A stretch of DNA of 64,000 nt from WRMS01 sp038562165 (lineage in GTDB: Bacteria; Bacillota; Peptococcia; DRI-13; UBA5745), in assembly GCA_038562165.1 (NCBI GenBank), contig JBCFAO010000013.1:1-64000 (forward strand). The letters are read 5' to 3'. The notes below the pieces were generated by a model that was not told the DNA's origin, ran no database searches, and saw nothing but the letters and a program-made list of their open reading frames with translations. Positions 32,286-40,942 of the stretch are shown one piece after another; the stretch's first letter is position 1, and every line of letters begins with the position of its first letter. Both the position numbers and the translations under genes were made by a program.

Positions 32286-33587
32286 CTATCCAATGGTGAC
32301 TCTTTCTTCCGCAAAAGAAAGGTTTGACGAAGGTTTGTATACCCATATGCAAGCCATAGTAAGCGGACCAAGCCGGCCGATAAACATGGTCAGGCATAAA
32401 AGAAGCTTGCTGCTGTCCGCCAGATGCGGCGTGATGCCTGTGGACAGGCCCACCGTACCGAATCCCGATACGACTTCAAACAAAACCTGCATGAAGGTGA
32501 ACTGCGGTTCGATAATGCAGATCAGAAGGGTCATGAAGCAGACGAGGATCGCCGCCAAAATCGTGACGGTAAATGCCTTCATGATGCTTTCCTGGGGGAT
32601 TTTGCGCCGGAAGGCCGTGCAATTCCGATTGGTGGCAAAGGCAAGAAGACTTTTGAGCAAAGTAAAGGCGGTAGTGGTCTTTATGCCGCCCCCTGTGGAA
32701 CCCGGCGAAGCGCCAATGAACATTAATATAATCAAAATAAACTGCCCCGCAACGGTAAATTCGCCAAGGGTGTAAGTGCTGAAGCCCGCGGTTCTGGCAG
32801 AAGTGCTCTGGAAAAAAGCCCCCAGCCAAGTTACGTCATCCGTAAATTTCAATAAAACCGTTCCAATAGCCAATAAAAAAACCGTCATGGTCAAAACGAT
32901 CTTGGTATTCATGCTTAATTGCCGCAAAGACCGCTTAAGCAATATCTCCCGGATGACGTGAAAGCCCAGGCCGCCGAAAATGATCAACCCGCAGGTTGTC
33001 AGATTCAGCAGAACATCATCCCGATAGGGAATCAGATTTTGGTAGCCGCCCAGGATATCGAAGCCGGAGTTGTTGAAAGCCGCCACGGAATGGAAAGCGC
33101 TGATGCCCAGCGCCGATAAAGGCGGATAATCTTGCGAAAATACGATATAGTTGAGGGCCAGGCCGGCCCCTTCAAAGCACAGCGTCACGATCATAACGGA
33201 TTTGACCAGCCGCACTATACCTTTAAGCGTATCCAGATTTAAGGATTCTTTCACCAGGACCCGCTCTCTCAATCCTATTTTTTTACCTGCCAACAGAATA
33301 AAAACAACGCCAATAGAAGTGATACCCAGCCCTCCGGTTTGAATCAACAGCGCAACCACAGTTTGCCCAAACACACTAAAATAGTCAGCCGTATCGATGG
33401 CGATGAGCCCCGTCACACAAACGGCGCTTGTGGAGGTAAACAATGCATCCACAGGACGAATGACAACTCCTGGTTCTGCCGAAACAGGCAGAAGCAGCAA
33501 TACCGTTCCAAGGAAGATCATGGCGGCGAATCCAAGCACCAAGAACCTTCCCGGACTAAGCCATTTCGCATTCAATAAACATCTCAC
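32286..33587 (-). CDS. ktrB: potassium uptake membrane subunit KtrB/TrkH
   Basis: Membrane pore of 433 residues with four repeated M1-P-M2 units. Selectivity-filter-like glycines appear in STSAVCVTGLI, FNNSGFDILGG, STSARTAGFST and SGFGTVGLS. Together with KtrA it forms a sodium-coupled K+ uptake system. It lies downstream of two TrkA-like genes after a 48-base gap. Confidence 0.92.
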   Translation of the reverse strand: MRCLLNAKWLSPGRFLVLGFAAMIFLGTVLLLLPVSAEPGVVIRPVDALFTSTSAVCVTGLIAIDTADYFSVFGQTVVALLIQTGGLGITSIGVVFILLAGKKIGLRERVLVKESLNLDTLKGIVRLVKSVMIVTLCFEGAGLALNYIVFSQDYPPLSALGISAFHSVAAFNNSGFDILGGYQNLIPYRDDVLLNLTTCGLIIFGGLGFHVIREILLKRSLRQLSMNTKIVLTMTVFLLAIGTVLLKFTDDVTWLGAFFQSTSARTAGFSTYTLGEFTVAGQFILIILMFIGASPGSTGGGIKTTTAFTLLKSLLAFATNRNCTAFRRKIPQESIMKAFTVTILAAILVCFMTLLICIIEPQFTFMQVLFEVVSGFGTVGLSTGITPHLADSSKLLLCLTMFIGRLGPLTMACIWVYKPSSNLSFAEERVTIG

Positions 33588-33635
33588 GCTTTCCTCTGTA
33601 TTTTTAGAACCGGCCTCTACCCTGCCGGCTCCTTT

Positions 33636-34304
33636 TTATGACCTTCCCGTCAGTTTCCGGATTGCCGGCATTTCCTGCTTGTCTGACGAAATCAGAATCA
33701 ACACATCACCGGCCAATACCCGCGTGTCCCCCCGGGGGACAATGCTCTGCTCACCCCGCAGGACACAGCCGATGATTACCTCATGGGGTAAATCAATTTC
33801 CCATATTTTTTTGCCTGCAATCGGGGCGTTTTGTGCAATAGGAACCTCGGCAATATTTAGCCGCCCTTCCCTGATGGGCACAAGGGTGGCAATCCCATGC
33901 AAAAGCTGCTGCTGTTCGATGACCCTTGCGATGGAGCTGACCGCACAGATAACGGAATCAACCCCCATTTGGTAAAAGAAGGTGGTTTTCTTTGGGTCAT
34001 TCACCAATGCCACCGTTCTTTTGCCATGAAATTTTTTCTTGCAGAGCTGGCAAGCCACAAGGTTATCCGCATCTTTTGAGGTCAGGGCAATAGCCAGCTC
34101 CGCATCCTGGGCGCCTGCCTCCTGTAAAATATCCGGTTTTGTACCATCGCCGTGTATCACAGTCACAAAATCCATTTGGGCAAGCTCAAGACAATGCTGA
34201 TGGTTGGCATTGACGATGGTTACCCGGTACCCCATATTATTCAGAATACCGGCAAGGAAGCGTGATTTCTGGAATCCCCCAATCAGTAAAGCTCTCTTTT
34301 TCAT
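33636..34304 (-). CDS. TrkA-family NAD-binding protein (RCK_N + RCK_C)
   Basis: A 222-residue protein. The N-terminal Rossmann region begins ALLIGGFQKSRFLAGILNNMG, then VIHGDGTKPDILQEAGAQDA (the usual TrkA acidic motif). The C-terminal part from about 135 is an RCK_C domain (IAGKKIWEIDLPHEVIIGCVLRG). It overlaps the preceding gene by 4 bases (ATGA). The two adjacent proteins together resemble a TrkA of two RCK units split into separate genes. Confidence 0.82.
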   Translation of the reverse strand: MKKRALLIGGFQKSRFLAGILNNMGYRVTIVNANHQHCLELAQMDFVTVIHGDGTKPDILQEAGAQDAELAIALTSKDADNLVACQLCKKKFHGKRTVALVNDPKKTTFFYQMGVDSVICAVSSIARVIEQQQLLHGIATLVPIREGRLNIAEVPIAQNAPIAGKKIWEIDLPHEVIIGCVLRGEQSIVPRGDTRVLAGDVLILISSDKQEMPAIRKLTGRS

Positions 34305-34750
34305 AGCGTTTCTGCCTTCTTATCTGCAAGTTCTTTGATAATCTCTTTGGCGGTGATAAGTGCCGGACTGAATGCTGGAACAGCAAACTCCTGATATACG
34401 CATTCGCGTCCGCAGTCGTTTAATAATGCAACCACCTGTTTAACACCAAATACTTCCCTGGCAAGCTGCACTACCAGCAGATTGATATTGTCATCATCGG
34501 TGGCTGCCACAACCCTGTCGGCCTTGGCCATGTCCGCTTCCTCAAGTAAATGCAGATCCGTCACATCCCCTGCAATCGTATGTCCGCCAAATAATGGAGG
34601 GATCGGTAAAGCATCCTTTTGATTGCCGGAAATGATCAGAACAGAATCCCCTTTGGCCGACAATAGCTCTGCCAGTGCAGAAGCAAAATCTATATTGCTC
34701 GCAATGATCGTATACGAAAGACGCTGTTTCTTTAATTCAAATCGTTTCAT
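34301..34750 (-). CDS. truncated TrkA-N domain protein
   Basis: A 149-residue protein with only one TrkA_N domain. The glycine motif is lost (YTIIASNIDFASALAELL in place of GxGxxG), so nucleotide binding is doubtful, while GDVTDLHLLEEADMAKADRVVAATDDD is well kept. First gene of the leftward potassium operon. It may act as a regulatory partner of the next gene's product. Confidence 0.75.
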   Translation of the reverse strand: MKRFELKKQRLSYTIIASNIDFASALAELLSAKGDSVLIISGNQKDALPIPPLFGGHTIAGDVTDLHLLEEADMAKADRVVAATDDDNINLLVVQLAREVFGVKQVVALLNDCGRECVYQEFAVPAFSPALITAKEIIKELADKKAETL

Positions 34751-34831
34751 TTATCCTCACGCTCCCTGTGCATGTGGCCGGTAACTCACATAAAATACCT
34801 GATCCAACTTCAAATATCATAATGAAATCGG

Positions 34832-34881
34832 TGTGAGGACGGTGTGAGGAAGCAAGAAACCCTGTGAGAATGTTGTGAGAA
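34832..34881. promoter_or_regulatory. four phased TGTGAG direct repeats before the potassium genes
   Basis: TGTGAG starts at 34832, 34843, 34863 and 34874, giving spacings of 11, 20 and 11. The first two are followed by GA, the last two by AA. Eleven-base direct repeats are typical for OmpR/PhoB-type response regulators such as the one encoded just upstream of them. They lie 80-130 bases before the first trk gene. Confidence 0.6.
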
Positions 34882-34882
34882 T

Positions 34883-34916
34883 AAAAAAGCCGCTTCGGTT
34901 CTGCACCCGAAGCGGC
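34883..34916 (-). terminator. terminator of the two-component operon
   Basis: GCCGCTTCGG (34889-34898) and CCGAAGCGGC (34907-34916) form a 10-bp stem, followed on the minus strand by TTTTTTATT. It separates the regulator genes from the potassium genes. Confidence 0.88.
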
Positions 34917-34930
34917 CTTGGGAAAACCAT

Positions 34931-35632
34931 TTATTCATCTACAAGCCGGTAGCCAACCCCTATTTCCGTCAAAATATATCGCGGTTTCGCCGGATTTTTC
35001 TCGATTTTCCGTCTGAGACCGGCCATCAGCGCCCGCAGGGCCTGGGTGTCGCTGCTATAGCCTACGCCCCAAACCTCTTTCAAAATTTGCTTAGTTGTAA
35101 GTACCTTGCCGATATTTTTGAAAAGCAGCACCAGCAGATTATATTCCATAGGCGTTACATGGGTTTCCTCGCCCTCGAGATAGATCAACCGCTTGTCCAA
35201 ATCAATTTGCAGTTCGCCCACCTGCAGGATATTTTGCACTCTGTAACCGCTATTCTGCCGATATAAATGCCTCAGCGCCACACGGATTCGGGCTAAAAGC
35301 TCGGTGGCCGAAAAAGGCTTTGTCAGGTAATCGTCGGCTCCCAAATCCAGCGCCGCCACCTTCTCCTTGTCCTGATCACGGGCAGAAACAACAATAATAG
35401 GCATTTCCGACCATTCCCGCACCTTTCGGATAACCTCCATACCGTCAAAATCAGGCAGCCCAAGATCCAGGAGCATCAAGTCAACCGGCTCTGTAATAAG
35501 CAGGCTTAAGGCACTCTGGCCGCTGCTGCAAGCAATGTGTTTGAAGTCTTCCGCATCCAGCGAATAGCAAATAAAATTTCGTATCTGTTTATCGTCCTCA
35601 ACCACAAGGACATAGGCGTTATATTGATTCAT
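34931..35632 (-). CDS. kdpE: KdpE-like response regulator
   Basis: OmpR-family regulator of 233 residues. Receiver domain: acidic pair D13/D14, phospho-acceptor D56 (LLDLGLPDFDG), Lys in YLTKPFS. The C-terminal winged helix contains VTPMEYNLLVLLFKNIGKVLT. The start overlaps the kinase gene by 14 bases. Similar to KdpE, but kdpFABC is absent from this window; the neighbouring trk/ktr genes are the likely targets. Confidence 0.85.
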   Translation of the reverse strand: MNQYNAYVLVVEDDKQIRNFICYSLDAEDFKHIACSSGQSALSLLITEPVDLMLLDLGLPDFDGMEVIRKVREWSEMPIIVVSARDQDKEKVAALDLGADDYLTKPFSATELLARIRVALRHLYRQNSGYRVQNILQVGELQIDLDKRLIYLEGEETHVTPMEYNLLVLLFKNIGKVLTTKQILKEVWGVGYSSDTQALRALMAGLRRKIEKNPAKPRYILTEIGVGYRLVDE

Positions 35633-37190
35633 GATTCCTCACCTCCAAGGGAAGCGTAAAGGTCACCTCTACGCCGGGGCCATCCATGTGATTGATAGCC
35701 TTGATGCTCCCACCGTGGGCTTTTACCACCCCTTCACATATGGCAAGGCCCAGGCCAATGCCAAGCTGCGCATCGGCATGCTTAGCCCTCGACGTATAAA
35801 ACATCTGAAAAATGTTGGGCAAATCGCAATCCGCAATGCCTTCTCCGTGATCACGCACCGAAAACACAGCGCAATTCTTATCGGTATCTTTTGTCACAGA
35901 AACATTAATCTCATCTTGAGGCACCGTGTGTTTGACGGCATTGTCCAAAAGATTGATAAGTACTTGCCCGATTAGCTTTGCGTCCATCGGAACCAGCAGC
36001 AATTCTTCCGGCACATTAACCGCTATTTCATATTCGGGCCAGCGCCGTGATATATGCCGGATCGCTGCACCCACAACCTCCTCGGCGGCTTCTTCCTGTT
36101 TGTAAAGCACCAGCTTTCCTTCCTGCAGACGGGTAAGGCTTAAAATATTCTCAACCAGAGAGTACAGCCAGTTTGCATCCTTATGCATCCCTTCCAGAAG
36201 CGGGTATCGTTGATCGTCCCTGTCCGTCATATTCAGCAGCATTTCAGCCGTTCCCATCATGCCGGAAAGGGGAGTGCGCAAATCGTGGGAAATGGCCCGC
36301 AGCAAATTACCGCGATATCTTTCCTGGGCAATATCTTCGTTGAATTTTTGCTGCTGCTCGGCAGCCCGGAACCTGTCCATCGCAAGGGCGGTACTTTCAA
36401 TCATGGCACGCAGCATTCGCCTTTGGGATTCGTTCATGGTTTTCGCGGCATCTTTTGGAATCCGGATGATCCCGAGGGTTGTTTCCCTCCCATAGATAGG
36501 CCAATCGTAAAACTCCGTGCCGATATCATAGCCGGTTCGCAGGCCCTCAATCTGGTGCATAAGCCCGCTGGCGTCCGGGATTTCACGGCGGATCTGCTTT
36601 TCGGGAGAAACCTGCTGGATAAAAGCCGGCTCGGGCTTGCCAGTCCTATCAAAACAAAGACATCCCGCTTTACAGTGGATCATTTCACTGATCGTACTCG
36701 TTGCAATTCCTGCAATATCATAAATATCGGAGGCATCAGTCAAGCGGTTTGTTAACGTATACAAAGCCTTTGTTGCGGCCTCTTTTTCACGGGCTCTTAT
36801 GGCATTTTGATTGGCATGGGTAGTAAGGGCGCTGGTGATCAATGCCGTGATCGTCATAATAATAAAAGTGATGATATAGCTGGGAGTATCTATAGCCAGT
36901 GAAAAATACGGTTCTGTAAAAAAGAAATTGAATGAAAAAGTAGAAAGGAGAGAGGCAAGAAAACCGAAGACATAGCCATGGGAAAACCTCGCCGTTAATA
37001 AAATAGCGAGAAGGTAGACAATGACTATATCGGTTTCAGGCAGCCCCGCAGCACGAAACAAATAACCTATAATGAATGCGGCAATCAGCAAAGCAAGGGT
37101 TATTGCCCAGCGATAGGCTACGGATTTGATATTTACACTTCGCCTTATTGTTGCCATATATTCGATGATGGGTTTTCTAATACGTTTCAT
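35619..37190 (-). CDS. KdpD-like sensor kinase lacking the N-terminal KdpD domain
   Basis: A 523-residue histidine kinase. Four membrane helices at 28-122 (DUF4118 type; VYLLAILLTARFSHGYVFGF), then a GAF-like region (150-275), the phospho-acceptor H302 in AISHDLRTPLSG, and an ATPase domain (NLLDNAVKHT, GIGLGLAI). Full-length KdpD has a further 350-400 N-terminal cytoplasmic residues with a Walker motif and USP domain; these are missing, so sensing must go through the membrane/GAF part. Confidence 0.85.
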   Translation of the reverse strand: MKRIRKPIIEYMATIRRSVNIKSVAYRWAITLALLIAAFIIGYLFRAAGLPETDIVIVYLLAILLTARFSHGYVFGFLASLLSTFSFNFFFTEPYFSLAIDTPSYIITFIIMTITALITSALTTHANQNAIRAREKEAATKALYTLTNRLTDASDIYDIAGIATSTISEMIHCKAGCLCFDRTGKPEPAFIQQVSPEKQIRREIPDASGLMHQIEGLRTGYDIGTEFYDWPIYGRETTLGIIRIPKDAAKTMNESQRRMLRAMIESTALAMDRFRAAEQQQKFNEDIAQERYRGNLLRAISHDLRTPLSGMMGTAEMLLNMTDRDDQRYPLLEGMHKDANWLYSLVENILSLTRLQEGKLVLYKQEEAAEEVVGAAIRHISRRWPEYEIAVNVPEELLLVPMDAKLIGQVLINLLDNAVKHTVPQDEINVSVTKDTDKNCAVFSVRDHGEGIADCDLPNIFQMFYTSRAKHADAQLGIGLGLAICEGVVKAHGGSIKAINHMDGPGVEVTFTLPLEVRNHESI

Positions 37191-37209
37191 TGCTATTTTA
37201 GTGCTCCCG

Positions 37210-38757
37210 TCACGGCAAAATACAGACTCTGTTTCTGCCTTCCATCTTTGCCATATACATGGCCTGATCGGCCCGTTTCAATGCGGAAGAATAGTCCTCA
37301 TCATCCTTTTTAAAATAGGAAATGCCAATGGACACCGTGGGACTAATCTCGCCGCTGCCGGCTGCAACTTTTAAAGACGATATGGCTTCCCTGATTTTTT
37401 GAGCGAAGGCGTCGGCATTTTCTTCCCTCATCCCGTAAATAATACCGACAAATTCATCGCCGCCCCAGCGAATCAAGTGGTCTGTACTGCGGATAGTACC
37501 GTATACAATGGCCGTTATCTCTTGCAATATTCGATCCCCCACGTCATGACCCCAATTATCATTGATTTCTTTAAAATGGTCCAGATCAAACATCAGGATG
37601 GCCGGGCTGTTGCCTTCTGTTTTAAACCTCCCGAAAGCCCGCATCAGGCTTTTTACACCGTATCTTCTATTGCCGGCGCTGGTGATGGGATCAATGTGCA
37701 TCTCCGATTCCAGCCTCTCTTCCGCACGCCTGAACCGCCACCTTTGCACCAGCAGGATCAGCAGCAGGCAGAAAGCCACAACAAGAATCAAAGCCAATAA
37801 TAATTTAAAGGCATTCTCTGCCGTCATTTCCCGGCTTCTTTCATTAACCTGAGCAATGTATTGATCCATCTCATTGAGAGGCATACCCATACCGATGACC
37901 CAGTTATAATCCTTATAAAGCTTGACGTAAGAAATTTTTTCCGAAATCCGGTGGCTGTTCAGTTCTTTAAAATAATATTGGTTAAACAGCTCGCCCTGCT
38001 TTTTAATACCCTCCAGCTCCGTAAGAAAATATAAATTACCTTTAATATCCTCTATATCCGTGGAAAGATACATCCCCTCCGTCTCAGGCAGATTCGGATG
38101 AACAAGCCGGATGGCATAGTTTTTGCCGCCTTCATAATTGATAATTTCATTAATCCACAGGTAAGAATCATTATCGAATCTCGTCTGCCGGACTCGCCTG
38201 CCGATTTCTTCTTTTACGATCTCTTCAATATCCCGGCGGCTAATGCCAAACAGGCAGGAAAGGTCGCCGTAGGTGATAATTCTGTAATGAGCCAGGTCAG
38301 GCTGCAGGCTTTCCAGGGTTGTTTCAATATCTTGAATCAGCAATTCCCTGGGATCATAGAGAACGCCGCCACTCTTGTTGTCCCAAAGCAAAACTGACCA
38401 ATAATCATCGCCTTCCTGAAAGTCACTGTGGAACTTAGCCGTCAGGGTCTGGCCAAATTCCTTCTCGTCTGCGTATTCTTGACGGCTCAACAGGTCATAG
38501 CGGCAGTCTACAATTTCACCATAGCGCTGGTCCTCCAGCCGGCGGTCCAAATCAATCTCATAAAACAGATTATCGATGGTGCTTTTTAAAAAGGCCTTTT
38601 TTAAATCGACAACGATAGCCTCAGTCTCAGTTTGATAAATATCGCCGATTTTATAATAGGAAGTCAAATAAAAAAAGGTAATCGCAATGCAGATGACGGC
38701 AACCAGTGCCGCCGTCAATACGCCATGTCCGGATTCGCGGATTTTCCGCTTCAGCAC
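37210..38757 (-). CDS. diguanylate cyclase with extracellular Cache-type sensor
   Basis: A 515-residue membrane enzyme making c-di-GMP. An N-terminal helix (about 12-32) and a second helix near 305-325 flank a large extracytoplasmic sensor region with a Cache-type end (YVKLYKDYNWVIGMGMPLNEMDQY). The catalytic GGDEF is at 432-436, and an RxxD product-inhibition site (RSTD, 423-426) lies five residues before it, so feedback inhibition is expected. It ends 20 bases before the kinase gene begins, in the same direction, and may be co-transcribed with the two-component genes. Confidence 0.9.
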   Translation of the reverse strand: MLKRKIRESGHGVLTAALVAVICIAITFFYLTSYYKIGDIYQTETEAIVVDLKKAFLKSTIDNLFYEIDLDRRLEDQRYGEIVDCRYDLLSRQEYADEKEFGQTLTAKFHSDFQEGDDYWSVLLWDNKSGGVLYDPRELLIQDIETTLESLQPDLAHYRIITYGDLSCLFGISRRDIEEIVKEEIGRRVRQTRFDNDSYLWINEIINYEGGKNYAIRLVHPNLPETEGMYLSTDIEDIKGNLYFLTELEGIKKQGELFNQYYFKELNSHRISEKISYVKLYKDYNWVIGMGMPLNEMDQYIAQVNERSREMTAENAFKLLLALILVVAFCLLLILLVQRWRFRRAEERLESEMHIDPITSAGNRRYGVKSLMRAFGRFKTEGNSPAILMFDLDHFKEINDNWGHDVGDRILQEITAIVYGTIRSTDHLIRWGGDEFVGIIYGMREENADAFAQKIREAISSLKVAAGSGEISPTVSIGISYFKKDDEDYSSALKRADQAMYMAKMEGRNRVCILP

Positions 38758-38975
38758 CAGGCTCCACTCCTTTCCCTATCGTCTTACTCTATCAGTTATC
38801 AATGCAATCTTCAAGTATCTCGCCCTAGGAAAAAGGGGCAAGAAAAGAGCTAAAAAAAGAGCCGGCGCCTTTGGCTCATTGACAGCCAATTTGCGCCAGC
38901 CCTTGTTGAAAACACGGCTGCAATATAGCATTAAGCGGCAGTGACGGCAGTACAGTAGCAAGGGTAGTGCGTATA

Positions 38976-39314
38976 CTAATATCCAATGCTTGTGCAATAG
39001 AGCGGGATCACATTAATTACCGGCTCTTCATAAGGATGCACTTCCTTTATGGCCTCAATCGTCAAATCCACCTTATGACGCAGACAGGTTACTTCTACTT
39101 TCAGTTCCGGCTCTGAGCTAACGGTATTCTCCTCGCCGATATAAGGGCTGCTGCCTGACAGAGGCCGCCAGCAGCCGGTGACCCTGCTATAAGACAGGCA
39201 GCTATCGTAATTGCCGATATGTCCGGCATCTGCCCGGCGCAAAGCCTCTTGCAGTACAGCCAGGTGAGTTTCCGGGATAAAGATTTCGATTTTACAGTAA
39301 CGAAATTCATTCAT
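38976..39314 (-). CDS. NIF3-like / CutA-fold small protein
   Basis: A 112-residue protein. The start is the ATG at 39314 (MNEFRYCKIEIFIPE), 7 bases after GGGAGG. Features RADAGHIGNYDSCLSYSRVTG and EVHPYEEPVINVIPL are those of the domain inserted in YqfO/NIF3 proteins, found alone in many bacteria. It has a PII/CutA-like fold; molecular role unknown. Confidence 0.8.
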   Translation of the reverse strand: MNEFRYCKIEIFIPETHLAVLQEALRRADAGHIGNYDSCLSYSRVTGCWRPLSGSSPYIGEENTVSSEPELKVEVTCLRHKVDLTIEAIKEVHPYEEPVINVIPLYCTSIGY

Positions 39315-39521
39315 AAATTTTCCTCCCAAGCGCTCTCCCCCAATAGTATTACAGCTATCGTTATCATACCAAGTATTTTGTTATTTACAATAACATAAGA
39401 AAAATTTATCGATAAGCAAAAATACCTTGTTTATTTTTGCTTGACAACAAAAAGAAACAAAGTATTTTAGAGATCACTTTGTAAGCGACCGTTTTATCCG
39501 TTTTAGCTGTTTTACCGTTTA

Positions 39522-40091
39522 TCAGCTGCGGCCCAGCATAATATCGACGGCCTGGCGAACCTCCTGGTAGCTGGTACAGCGGCAGAGATTGGATTCCAGC
39601 CAGCTTTCGATCTCATATTCCTCGGCATCCGGCTTTTGATTGGCTAAAGCATGGCAGACCATTAAAAAGCCGGAAGTACAGTAGCCGCATTGGAAGGCGT
39701 TGGCCTGGACGAAGGCCGCCTGCACCGGGTCGATGTAGCCGCTATCGGCGCCGTTGCCGCTATCTGCATTGCTGCTGCTGCCGGCGCTGGTGCCGGCACT
39801 GCTGGATTTGTTGCTGGTTTTCCCGCCGGAGGCGCCCAGGCCTTCTACCGTCATAATTTGATGGCCCACAGCCTCCACAGCCAACACCAGGCAGGACTTC
39901 ACCGGCCAGCCGTCCATAATAACGGTACAGGCGCCGCAGTCGCCGTTTTTGCAGCCCGGTTTAGCACCGGTCAGCCCCAGTTCCTGCCGCAGCACATCCA
40001 GCAATATATCGGCGGGACGGACCATAACCTGACGGGCCAGGCCGTTAACTTGCAGCTCTATTACACATCGTTCTTCATTATATTCCATCAT
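39522..40091 (-). CDS. xanthine dehydrogenase-family 2Fe-2S subunit
   Basis: Small electron-transfer subunit, 189 residues. The plant-type cluster uses C47, C52, C55 and C67 (CKNGDCGACTVIMDG...SC); the second cluster uses the CGYC and NLCRCTSY motifs further on. A Ser/Gly/Ala/Asn-rich insert (about 87-117), absent from usual members, separates the two domains. It is third in the operon, overlapping the FAD subunit gene by 4 bases. Confidence 0.9.
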   Translation of the reverse strand: MMEYNEERCVIELQVNGLARQVMVRPADILLDVLRQELGLTGAKPGCKNGDCGACTVIMDGWPVKSCLVLAVEAVGHQIMTVEGLGASGGKTSNKSSSAGTSAGSSSNADSGNGADSGYIDPVQAAFVQANAFQCGYCTSGFLMVCHALANQKPDAEEYEIESWLESNLCRCTSYQEVRQAVDIMLGRS

Positions 40092-40942
40092 GCCCCCGCA
40101 CCTGCCTCACTGGCCTTGTTTAATTCCATCAATGCTTGTCCGACCATATTTTCAAATAAAAGCTGTCTGTATCCCCGGGAGCAGTGAGCGTCATCCGCCG
40201 GCTCTTCCGGCAGCAATTCTACTGCTTTGTTTAACCGCTGTTCAATGGTCATACCGGCGTCGTTCAGCGCTTCTTCCATCTCTTTGCTGCGGAAAGGATA
40301 AGAACAAATCCCGGCAAAGGCGATTCTTAGCCGGCCCTTTTCAATGATAGCGGCTAAGGATACAGCCGGATAGTCGATTTTTTCTGTAGGAGCTTTTTTT
40401 ACATGAAAATAGGGCATTGACGCATACTCCTTCGGCACATGCACTTTTAGGATAAATTCTCCCGGCAAAAGCTGCATTCTGCCGTCGAAGACTTCCTGCA
40501 AAGGCAGCCGCCGGACACCTGAAGGCCCCTGCAGGGAAACCTGGGCCTCCGCCAAAAGCAGGGGCAACACAGCTTCCCGGTAGATGATAGTACCGCAGAG
40601 ATTGCCTCCCAAAGTAATGCGGCATTGGTTGGTATGGTCGGCAATCCGGCCTACGGCTTTGCCAAGGAGGGGAAAGCATTGGGAATCGGCAATGGCCCGC
40701 AGGGAAAGGGCCCCGCCCATGTGGATATGGCCCCCTTCCTCCTTCAATTCGCAGCAGGCCGGAATCTCTTTCAAATCGACCACAGCCTCAGGGGTGATGC
40801 TGCCCACCCTGGCCATGCTGATGATTTCGCTGCCGCCGCCGTAATACCAAGTCTTTTTGCCGGCTTTTTCGTAGCCTTCATAAGCCTGGACAGCTTCTTC
40901 CGGCGTACAAGGGCGGCAATAAGCAAAGTTTACAGGAATCAT
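40088..40942 (-). CDS. xanthine dehydrogenase-family FAD-binding subunit
   Basis: Medium subunit, 284 residues, of the CoxM/XdhB type. The FAD loops are YYGGGSEIISMARVGS and ITLGGNLCGTIIYREAVLPLLL (relatives have TIGGNIC..P.SD). It overlaps the neighbouring genes by 4 bases on both sides, indicating translational coupling and equal subunit supply. Confidence 0.88.
   Translation of the reverse strand: MIPVNFAYCRPCTPEEAVQAYEGYEKAGKKTWYYGGGSEIISMARVGSITPEAVVDLKEIPACCELKEEGGHIHMGGALSLRAIADSQCFPLLGKAVGRIADHTNQCRITLGGNLCGTIIYREAVLPLLLAEAQVSLQGPSGVRRLPLQEVFDGRMQLLPGEFILKVHVPKEYASMPYFHVKKAPTEKIDYPAVSLAAIIEKGRLRIAFAGICSYPFRSKEMEEALNDAGMTIEQRLNKAVELLPEEPADDAHCSRGYRQLLFENMVGQALMELNKASEAGAGA

Noticed and set aside
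34931..37190. Complete kdp operon
   Set aside because: Only regulator-like genes are present; no kdpFABC pump genes occur in the window.
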